From Tunturiibacter gelidiferens (lineage in GTDB: Bacteria; Acidobacteriota; Terriglobia; Terriglobales; Acidobacteriaceae), in contig NZ_JACHEB010000005.1 of assembly GCF_014201335.1 (NCBI RefSeq), positions 62,001-126,000 on the forward strand: 64,000 nucleotides of DNA. Reading direction: 5' to 3'. The notes beneath the pieces were generated by a model. It worked only from the letters and a program-made list of their open reading frames with translations, did not search any database and had not been told where the DNA came from. Of the stretch, positions 27,000-34,156 are shown piece after piece. The translations under genes and the position numbers were made by a program. Numbering within the stretch: position 1 is the stretch's first letter; the number at the start of each line of letters is the position of its first letter.

Positions 27000-27028
27000 T
27001 CCACACCGCCGCAACTAAAAGCTGACCT

Positions 27029-27258
27029 AACGAAGCGCTCCAACCCCGGGGTTGCGAATCTCATCGCATCCCGATAGCATCGAACTCAAGAACACCGGCC
27101 TGCAAAGCAGGTACGCGAACAACGCTGGTTGAACCAACATTCATTGAACAGGGGCCTGGCTCGTAGACATGGTTCGGTGTGCAGTCCTCCAGTCAGGAAC
27201 GCCTAAAGAGCCACGGCAGGGTCCCGCCGTCTTAGGACGGGTTCACCAGCGCTTCGAC
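27029..27258 (+). ncRNA. ssrS: 6S RNA candidate
   Basis: The 395-base gap after zapA has no protein frame but has long-range pairing: CGAAGCGCT (27031-27039) with AGCGCTTCG (27248-27256), extended inside by AACCC with GGGTT. The interior can form a long imperfect rod with a large central region, as expected for 6S RNA, which binds sigma-70 RNA polymerase in stationary phase. Position directly downstream of zapA is the classic ssrS location. A weak GGCC/GGTC hairpin followed by a T-rich run (27263-27288) could be its terminator. Ends are approximate, and length is slightly above typical. Confidence 0.65.
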
Positions 27259-27351
27259 GTACGGCCCAGTGGGTCGGTCTTCTTTTTTCTCTAGGCAGAA
27301 CTCCTTCACGACGATGACGTCGAGCAAAGCGAACAGGCAACTCTAAGAGTT

Positions 27352-27383
27352 CATCATCCTGAACGCCCGAAGGGCCCTGTATC
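27352..27383. repeat. Intergenic repeat CATCATCCTGAACGCCCGAAGGGCCCTGTATC variant
   Basis: Diverged copy of the element at 26004-26037 (ATCCTGA..CG..GAAGG..CCTGTAT). It sits between the 6S candidate and the Lgt-like gene. Confidence 0.55.
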
Positions 27384-27394
27384 AAAGCCCCAAC

Positions 27395-28144
27395 GTGTAC
27401 CCCTACCTCATCCACTCCGGCCATCTCCTTCTTCCCACCTTCGGCGTCCTCGCCGCCCTTGGCCTCATGGCCGCCCTCACCCTCAGCCTGCGCACCGCCG
27501 CCATCGTCGGTCTCAACCCAGACAAGCTCTGGAACGCCGGCCTCTTCACTCTCCTCTCAGCCTTCGTCCTCTCCCGCCTCCTGATCATCGCCGCCAACCT
27601 CCACAACTTCCTCACATACCCCATCCTTCTTCTCACGCTGCCATCCCTCACCACCACGGGAATCTTTCTCACCATCCTCGCCACGCTGATCTACCTTCGC
27701 ATCCGCCATCTCCCCATCCTCGAAACCCTCAACGCCTGGAGCCCCTGCGCCACTCTCATCTGGGCCTTCCTCGCACTCGGCCACTTCGCCGAAGGCAGCG
27801 ACGCCGGTCTCCCCACCACCCTCCCCTGGGGCCTCAGTATCCCACCCGACCACACCCGTCTTCACCCCGTGGCGCTCTACGCCGCCATCGCCGCCGCGCT
27901 CCTCACCCTCATCCTCTTACGCGAACTCAAGCACAGCAGCCAACCCAACAACACCATAGCAACCACCCTCGCCGCCGCAGGCACCATTCAGTTCCTTCTC
28001 ACCTTCTTCCGCCAGCCCTACCCTTACACCACCAGCACTCTCTACACCGCGCTCGACCCCATCCAGTGGATCGCACTCGGTATGATCGTAGTAGCGGCCG
28101 TCATCGTACTGCTGCCAGGAAAGCTGGTCACCCATGCCGTCTAA
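27395..28144 (+). CDS. Lgt-like membrane protein (prolipoprotein diacylglyceryl transferase family) lacking catalytic signature
   Basis: The 249-aa protein starts at GTG 27395 and has about seven membrane segments. Family resemblance: LLPTFGVLAALGLMAAL near the N-terminus, LLSAFVLSRLLIIAANL, LPWGLSIPPDHTRLHPVALYAA and a C-terminal FRQPYP..LDPIQWIAL. Canonical Lgt carries a His in a HGG motif and a GRxGNFxNxE signature. Here these positions read LTTTGIF and ALGHFAEGSD, so the essential His and Arg are not evident. It may be a diverged paralogue with another substrate or no transferase activity. Its stop overlaps the next gene by 11 bases. Confidence 0.7.
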   Translation: MYPYLIHSGHLLLPTFGVLAALGLMAALTLSLRTAAIVGLNPDKLWNAGLFTLLSAFVLSRLLIIAANLHNFLTYPILLLTLPSLTTTGIFLTILATLIYLRIRHLPILETLNAWSPCATLIWAFLALGHFAEGSDAGLPTTLPWGLSIPPDHTRLHPVALYAAIAAALLTLILLRELKHSSQPNNTIATTLAAAGTIQFLLTFFRQPYPYTTSTLYTALDPIQWIALGMIVVAAVIVLLPGKLVTHAV

Positions 28145-29249
28145 GAACATGCTCCCCAAGGGCCAGCGTCGCCGCACCGTAAAACACGAGTACCGCGCCA
28201 CTCGCGGCGTAGAAGAGGTCACCCCGCCACCGATCCCCGTCCTCGAATTCGACGAAGTCGAAGAAGACTCCGACGCGGTCCGCACCTTCACCGCCGACCC
28301 AGCCGCCGCCAACCTCCGCCTCGATCTCTACCTCGCCCAGGCCCTGCCCGACATCAGCCGCGCCCGCGTCCAGCTCCTCATCGAAGCCGGCCAGGTGCGC
28401 GTCGACGGCAACCCCGCCAAGCCTAAACAAAAACTCCACGGCGGCGAATCCATCGAGATCGAAGGCTCGCCCCAGCCCGCACCACTCCACGCCGTCCCAG
28501 AGGACATCCCACTCGACATCCTCCACGAAGACAAGTACCTTGCCGTAATCAACAAACCCGCGGGCATGATGGTCCACGCCGGAGCCGGCACCACCGACGA
28601 CGCCCGCAATCGTGGCACCCTCGTCAACGCGCTCCTCTTCCACTTCGCCAAACTCTCCGACGTCGGCGGCGACCTCCGCCCCGGCATCGTCCACCGCCTC
28701 GACAAGCTCACCAGCGGCCTCATCCTCGTCGCCAAAGACGACAGCACCCACCGCAAACTCGGCGACATGTTCTCCCGCCGCCAGGTCACTAAGACCTACG
28801 TAGCTCTCCTCCTTGGCCACGTCAAAAAAGACGACACCACCGTCAACCTCCCCATCGCCCGCGATATCATCCGCCGCACCCGCATGACCACGCGCCGCGC
28901 CGATGGCCGCACCGCCGTCTCTCACTTCCACGTTCTCGAACGTCTAACCACTGCCTACGGCCCCTTCACCATAGTCGAAGTTCGAATCGAGACCGGCCGC
29001 ACGCACCAGATCCGCGTCCATGCCCAATCCCTCGGCCATCCCGTCGTCGGCGACACCCTTTACGGTGCTCCCCACGCAATCTCCGGCCTCGACCCCACTC
29101 TCAACCTTGAGCGAAACTTTCTCCACGCCGCGCACCTCTCCTTCACCCATCCGCAGACCAACAAACCCCTGGATCTCGCGGCTCCGCTCCCTGTCGAACT
29201 TGAGTCGTTTTTGCAAGCAATTCGCGCGAATTCGTCCACAATTGAGTAG
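28134..29249 (+). CDS. RluA/RluD-family pseudouridine synthase
   Basis: The 371-aa protein has a charged N-terminal extension (1-50), an S4 RNA-binding domain (about 57-115, RLDLYLAQALPDISRARVQL, GQVRVDG) and a RluA-type catalytic domain with HRLDKLTSG, in which Asp190 is the catalytic residue, plus RTHQIRVHAQSLGHPVVGD near the C-terminus. It isomerises uridine to pseudouridine in rRNA; RluD-like 23S sites are the most likely target by domain order. It overlaps the Lgt-like gene by 11 bases, so the pair is one operon. Confidence 0.92.
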   Translation: MPSKNMLPKGQRRRTVKHEYRATRGVEEVTPPPIPVLEFDEVEEDSDAVRTFTADPAAANLRLDLYLAQALPDISRARVQLLIEAGQVRVDGNPAKPKQKLHGGESIEIEGSPQPAPLHAVPEDIPLDILHEDKYLAVINKPAGMMVHAGAGTTDDARNRGTLVNALLFHFAKLSDVGGDLRPGIVHRLDKLTSGLILVAKDDSTHRKLGDMFSRRQVTKTYVALLLGHVKKDDTTVNLPIARDIIRRTRMTTRRADGRTAVSHFHVLERLTTAYGPFTIVEVRIETGRTHQIRVHAQSLGHPVVGDTLYGAPHAISGLDPTLNLERNFLHAAHLSFTHPQTNKPLDLAAPLPVELESFLQAIRANSSTIE

Positions 29250-29277
29250 AATCATCCGAGTGACCGCACCCAACCGA

Positions 29278-30459
29278 ATGAATCAAGTCTCAAGCGCCAG
29301 ACTCCCCGCGTCCCTACTATCCGCTCTACTCCTTCTGCCCTTCGCCGCGGCGCCTCTTCAGGCGCAGACCGCCCCAACCCAAAGGCCCGGCTGGATGCAC
29401 CGCCTCTTCGCACCTTCCAGCGATCCCGCCACGCCATCCTCCTCCGAAGTCGCCCAGAACACGTCAGGCCCTGCATCCGCCCCGGCAAGCCCTGCACCTC
29501 CAACCAGCGCCTCTCCAGCCCCCCAGCGGCCGGCTGCACCGACCGCTCAAACCCCTGCTCAAGCTCCCACTCAGACCGGCCAAACTGCCTCTCCGAATGC
29601 CCCGCAGATCGACGAGCCCGTCACCACCCTCCAGGTCCAGGTCAATGAAGTCAATCTCATCTTCACCGTCATCGACAAACACGGTAAATTCATCACCGGC
29701 CTCAAGCGCGAAAACTTCGGCCTCCTCGACGACGGCCGTCCCCCTCTCGCCGTCCTCCGCTTCACTCAGCAGACCAATCTCCCCCTGCGTGTCGGCATCA
29801 TGCTCGACACCTCCAGTTCCATCCGCCAGCGCTTCCAGTTCGAGCAGGACTCCGCCATCGAGTTCCTCCTCCAGATCCTTCACCTCAACGACCGTGCCTT
29901 CGTCGAGGGATTCGACATCGAAACCGACGTAGCCCAGGACTTCACTAACAACGTCGACCTCCTCAACCAGGGCATCCGCAAACTCCGTCCCGGCGGCGGA
30001 ACCGCTCTATTCGACGCACTCTACAAAACCTGCAAAGACCAGATGCTTCCCCTCCAGGAGACCGGAGCCGTCCGCCGCGCCCTCATCCTCGTCTCCGACG
30101 GCGACGACAACTACTCCCGCGTCCAGGAGTCCGACGCCATCAAGATGTGTCAGCGCGCCGACACCATCGTCTACACCATCAGCACCAACATCAGCCCCAG
30201 CAAAGACAAGGGTGATGACGTCCTCAAAGCCATCTCCGACGCCACCGGCGGCCAGGCCTTCTACCCCGTCAAGCTTGAAGATGTAGCCGTCGGCTTCCGC
30301 AACATCGAAGAGGAGCTTCGCAGCCAGTACCATCTCGTCTACCGCCCCACAGACCTCAAGATGGACGGCTCCTTCCGAACCATCTACCTCCAGGCCAACG
30401 ATCCACGCTATAAAGTCCGCGCCCAAAAAGGCTACTTCTCCCCCCGCCCACCACAGTAG
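29278..30459 (+). CDS. Secreted VWFA-domain protein
   Basis: The start is taken at ATG 29278; an in-frame GTG at 29260 is possible. The 393-aa protein has a signal peptide (about 1-30, ending PLQAQ), a disordered Ala/Pro/Thr/Gln-rich stretch (about 31-115), a small beta domain (TLQVQVNEVNLIFTVID, KRENFGLLDDG) and a von Willebrand A domain (about 170-385). The MIDAS motif DTSSS is at 177-181 and GGGTALFDALY is present, so metal-dependent adhesion is likely intact. This architecture is frequent in Acidobacteriota exported proteins. A second member lies at 53850-54905. Confidence 0.88.
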   Translation: MNQVSSARLPASLLSALLLLPFAAAPLQAQTAPTQRPGWMHRLFAPSSDPATPSSSEVAQNTSGPASAPASPAPPTSASPAPQRPAAPTAQTPAQAPTQTGQTASPNAPQIDEPVTTLQVQVNEVNLIFTVIDKHGKFITGLKRENFGLLDDGRPPLAVLRFTQQTNLPLRVGIMLDTSSSIRQRFQFEQDSAIEFLLQILHLNDRAFVEGFDIETDVAQDFTNNVDLLNQGIRKLRPGGGTALFDALYKTCKDQMLPLQETGAVRRALILVSDGDDNYSRVQESDAIKMCQRADTIVYTISTNISPSKDKGDDVLKAISDATGGQAFYPVKLEDVAVGFRNIEEELRSQYHLVYRPTDLKMDGSFRTIYLQANDPRYKVRAQKGYFSPRPPQ

Positions 30460-30465
30460 AGTAGC

Positions 30466-30537
30466 CGACCAACGGGAGGCAGGGTACACAAGTCACGAAG
30501 TGACCGCTCCACGCGTAGTGGGCCCGTCCGGCAGGAC
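30466..30537. repeat. Inverted-repeat element, copy 2 (right half only)
   Basis: Contains GACCAACGGGAGG, then the arm from 30483 to 30537. The 55-base arm is the reverse complement of 31236-31290 with three mismatches. It lacks the left half seen in copies 1 and 3. It follows the VWFA gene directly. Confidence 0.85.
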
Positions 30538-30645
30538 ATCACTCGCACAAAGCGAAACTTGCCACCCCGAGCGCCAAAGGCAAATAATGCATCCAGGGGA
30601 GAACTCCCCACAAAAATCCGGGTCCAATCAATCAGGGAGACATCC

Positions 30646-31236
30646 ATGAAACTGCGTCCCGTCCTCTTCGCCCTTGTCCTATCCACAGCTGCCGCCATCG
30701 CACAGCCCCCCGCCGGTCCACCGCCCCCGCCTCCTCCCCTCGACATTCAGGGCGCGCTCATGAACCTTGCCGACCAGCCCGCGACTCACACCTCATTCAG
30801 CTTCGATCGCAGCATGATCCAGATCGCCCAAAACCTTCTAGAGTCGAACGGTATGGATGCCAATCGTGCTCCCGCCGCGCTCACTGGTATCTCTGTCGAC
30901 AACTACCGCTATCCCCGTCCAGCGTTCTACACCCCTGAGAACATGGACGCCATCATCGCCTCCTACAACGCCGCCGGCTGGAAGCATCTCGTCAACGCCA
31001 ACCAGAACTCCGCCAATACAGCTCAACCCCGCAACACCGTCACGGATCTCTGGCTACACTTCGCCGGCGCCGACATCACCGGCGTGACCGTCCTCACCCG
31101 CTCCCCACGTGACATGAGCGTCATCCAGATCGCCTGCGAACTCCGTCCCCTCGACCTCGTCCATCTCAGCGGCCACTTCGGCATCCCCAAGGTCGATCCC
31201 AGCGCAGTCATGGTCCCGGCCCCCCCAGGGCGCTAG
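30646..31236 (+). CDS. Secreted protein of unknown function with polyproline stretch
   Basis: The start is ATG 30646 with AGGGAGA upstream. The 196-aa protein has a signal peptide (MKLRPVLFALVLSTAAAIAQ), a Pro-rich linker (PPAGPPPPPPPLD) and a domain of about 160 residues with TSFSFDRSMIQIAQNLLES, SYNAAGWKHLVNANQ and WLHFAGADITGVTVLTRSPR. I do not recognise the family. The gene is bracketed by two 55-base inverted arms (30483-30537 and 31236-31290), the second starting on the last base of its stop codon. Confidence 0.75.
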   Translation: MKLRPVLFALVLSTAAAIAQPPAGPPPPPPPLDIQGALMNLADQPATHTSFSFDRSMIQIAQNLLESNGMDANRAPAALTGISVDNYRYPRPAFYTPENMDAIIASYNAAGWKHLVNANQNSANTAQPRNTVTDLWLHFAGADITGVTVLTRSPRDMSVIQIACELRPLDLVHLSGHFGIPKVDPSAVMVPAPPGR

Positions 31237-31393
31237 TCCTGCCGGACGGGCCCACTACGCGTGGCGCGGTCACTTCGTGACATGTATACCAGGCTTCGCC
31301 TGGGCCTCCCGATGGTCGGCAAGATATCTCCTCGCGACCAACGGGAGCGCCAACCGAAGGGGTATACAAGTCACGAAGTGACCGCCGCCCGCG
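31236..31393. repeat. Inverted-repeat element, copy 3
   Basis: Left arm 31236-31290 and right arm 31361-31393. The inner parts GGTCACTTCGTGAC and GTCACGAAGTGACC pair as in copy 1, and the interior again has CTCCCGATGGTCGGCAA and GCGACCAACGG. It lies between the secreted protein gene and the acyl ligase. Confidence 0.85.
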
Positions 31394-31440
31394 AAGGGCG
31401 CACTTAACCGCAGTAGGTTATCTTGAACTAGCCGACTGCT

Positions 31441-34098
31441 ATGCCCATCCGCCCCCATCTGGCCACTCTGCTCGACGACTTCCGCAGCTTCGGCCACCAA
31501 AAAGCAGTTGTCCAGCACACCGGAAACCGGCGCCGGGTCACCACCTACAAAGAACTAGCCACCCAAGCTGGCCGCTTCGCCGCGCTCCTCACCACGCGCA
31601 ACCTTCAGTCCGGCGACCGCCTCATCCTCTGGGCGCAAAACAGCGCCGAGTGGGTCGCCGCCTTCCACGCCTGCATCCTCCGCGGAGTCATCGCTGTCCC
31701 GCTCGACGCCTACGGCACTCCCGAGTTCGCCACTCGGATCGCATCCGATGTACGCCCCTCGTTAATAGTCGGCGACGCCACCCTCCTCCAAACCCTCCCG
31801 GCCGACTGGCCAAAACTAGCCTTCGAAGACTGGCCCGCTACCCTACCCACCGATCAAGCCGGCCCCATCCCCACCCTCTCCCACGACACGCCCCTCCAAA
31901 TCCTCTTCACCTCCGGCACCACCGGCGACCCCAAAGGCATCGTCCACACCCACGGCAACATCCTCTCCAGCTTCGAGCCCATCCGCCTCGCCGCCCAGCC
32001 CTACATGCGTTACGAGCGCATCGTCCACCCCCTGCGCTTCCTCCACACCCTCCCCCTCAGCCACGTCTTCGGCCAGATGATGGGCCTCTGGGTTCCCTCC
32101 ATCTTCGCCGCCGAGGTCCATTTCGAAACCCGCCTCACCGCCCCGCGCCTCATCGAAACCATCCGCCGCGAACGCATCCCCGTCCTCGCCGGAGTACCCC
32201 GCGTCCTCGCCCTCCTCAAAACCCATCTCGAAGCCGAACACCCAAACCTCCCCGCACGTCTCGCTGCGGCCCAAGGCATCTCCGCACAAAAACGCTGGTG
32301 GCGCTTCCGCGACATCCACTCCGCCTTCGGCTTCAAGTTCTGGGCCTTCGTCACCGGCGGCGGCGCCCTCCCTGGCCCAATCGAGCAGTTCTGGAACGCC
32401 CTAGGCTTCGTCCTCGTGCAGGGCTACGGCATGACCGAAACCTCTGCCCTCATCACCCTCAACCACCCCTTCAAAGTAGCCCGCGGAACCATGGGCAAAC
32501 CCCTCCCCGGTCGCGAGGTCAAACTCCAGCCCGACGGAGAAGTCCTCGTCCGCGGCCCCATGATCTCCCCCGCCACCTGGTCCGGCGGCGCCCTCCAGCA
32601 ACGCACCGACGAGTGGCTGGCCACCGGCGACCTCGCCGAAGCCCAGCCCACCGGAGAACTCCGTTTCCTCGGCCGCAAAAGCGAGACCATTGTCACCGCC
32701 ACCGGCGTCAACCTCCACCCCGAAGACTTAGAGGCCGCCTTCGAGCCCGAGTCAGAAGTCGCAGCCTGCGCCGTCGTGCCCATCGAAACCCCAACAGGCC
32801 CCGAACCCTGCGCAGTCCTGGCCCTCCGCGGCACACCTGACCGCGCTCCCGCTATCCTGCAAAGCGCAAACACCCGCCTTGCCGAGTTCCAACGCATCCG
32901 CCGCCTGGCCGTCTGGCCCGAACCCGATCTCCCTCGAACCTCCACCGGCAAAATCAAACGCGCAGCCGTCACCACCTGGCTGGCGAGCAGGGAAGCGAAC
33001 GATGGAAGATCCTCCGCCAGCGCAGGCACCGATTGGCTCCTCACTCTCATCGCCCGCATCACCGGCGAGGGCCTCCCCACCACGCAAGCTCAAAACCAAG
33101 ACCTACGCCTCGCCGAAGACCTACGCCTCGACAGCCTCGGCCGCGTACAGCTTATGGCCGCGCTCGAAGAACGCCTCGGCGCCACCCTCAACCCCACCGA
33201 GTTCGACAACGTCGAAACCCTCAACCAACTCCGTCACCTGATCACACACCCTGACTACTCAGAAGACATCACCCTTCCATCAGCAACCACGCCAAACCCG
33301 AACACCTCTAACGCGCAGACCCCCGAACACCACCACCAACTCAGATCAGAACTCCCACCGCCCTCAACCCACATTTACCCCCACTGGCCGTGGTCACGCC
33401 CCATTAGCTTCCTCCGCGCCGCCTTTGTAGAGTGCATCGCGCTTCCTCTGGTATGGCTGTTCGCAACACCACTCGTCGAATCACCCCAGCCCGAAGCAGC
33501 AGCGAAGCCTCTCGCCGCAACCGGCCCCATGTTAATCATCGCGAACCACGTCACCACCTACGACCTGCCACTCCTCCTCTACGCTCTACCTCGAGCCCTC
33601 CGCTCCCACACCGCGGCAGCCATGTCTGGCGAGATGCTCGAAGACCTGCGCCGTGGCCAAAACCGGCAACCACGCTGGCTCAACCCACTCGGCCCGCCGG
33701 CATGGCTGCTCATCACCGCACTCTTCAACGTCTTCCCCCTCCCACGCCGCCGAGACTTCCAACGCAGCTTCGCCCACGCAGGCGAGGCACTCGACCGAGG
33801 CCTGAACGTCTTCATCTTCCCCGAAGGCACCCGCTCACCCGACGGCACTCTCGCCCCCTTCCGTCCCGGCATCGGCCTGCTCGTCAAGCAATCCTCTGTC
33901 CCGGTCCTCCCCATCGCGCTCCGCGGCCTCGGCGAACTCAAAACCCGCAAACGCCGCTGGTTCCGCTCCGGCACCCTTCAAATCCGCGTAGGCCAACCCA
34001 TCTACTTCCCCCCCGACGCAACCGAAGCCGCCATCACCGCCCGCCTCCACGCCGAAGTAGAAAAACTCCTCGCCACAAATCAACCAGAAATCACATGA
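31441..34098 (+). CDS. AMP-dependent acyl ligase - acyl carrier - PlsC acyltransferase fusion
   Basis: The 885-aa protein has three modules. Residues about 1-515 are an adenylate-forming ligase (LFTSGTTGDPKGIVHTHG 155-172, GYGMTETSA 328-336, STGKIKR with catalytic lysine 504). Residues about 525-605 are an acyl-carrier domain with the phosphopantetheine serine in LRLDSLGRV (Ser565). Residues about 655-885 are a PlsC-like acyltransferase (NHVTTYD, HX4D box, 702-708; FPEGTRSPDG). It would activate a fatty acid, hold it on its own carrier and pass it to a lysophospholipid or other acceptor. E. coli Aas carries acyltransferase and ligase in the opposite order and without a carrier. Confidence 0.9.
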   Translation: MPIRPHLATLLDDFRSFGHQKAVVQHTGNRRRVTTYKELATQAGRFAALLTTRNLQSGDRLILWAQNSAEWVAAFHACILRGVIAVPLDAYGTPEFATRIASDVRPSLIVGDATLLQTLPADWPKLAFEDWPATLPTDQAGPIPTLSHDTPLQILFTSGTTGDPKGIVHTHGNILSSFEPIRLAAQPYMRYERIVHPLRFLHTLPLSHVFGQMMGLWVPSIFAAEVHFETRLTAPRLIETIRRERIPVLAGVPRVLALLKTHLEAEHPNLPARLAAAQGISAQKRWWRFRDIHSAFGFKFWAFVTGGGALPGPIEQFWNALGFVLVQGYGMTETSALITLNHPFKVARGTMGKPLPGREVKLQPDGEVLVRGPMISPATWSGGALQQRTDEWLATGDLAEAQPTGELRFLGRKSETIVTATGVNLHPEDLEAAFEPESEVAACAVVPIETPTGPEPCAVLALRGTPDRAPAILQSANTRLAEFQRIRRLAVWPEPDLPRTSTGKIKRAAVTTWLASREANDGRSSASAGTDWLLTLIARITGEGLPTTQAQNQDLRLAEDLRLDSLGRVQLMAALEERLGATLNPTEFDNVETLNQLRHLITHPDYSEDITLPSATTPNPNTSNAQTPEHHHQLRSELPPPSTHIYPHWPWSRPISFLRAAFVECIALPLVWLFATPLVESPQPEAAAKPLAATGPMLIIANHVTTYDLPLLLYALPRALRSHTAAAMSGEMLEDLRRGQNRQPRWLNPLGPPAWLLITALFNVFPLPRRRDFQRSFAHAGEALDRGLNVFIFPEGTRSPDGTLAPFRPGIGLLVKQSSVPVLPIALRGLGELKTRKRRWFRSGTLQIRVGQPIYFPPDATEAAITARLHAEVEKLLATNQPEIT

Positions 34099-34156
34099 CT
34101 GCAACGTTTCGATGAACTGAGGAGTCCTGGTTCGCCGCTCACGTTGTGCTCCACAC

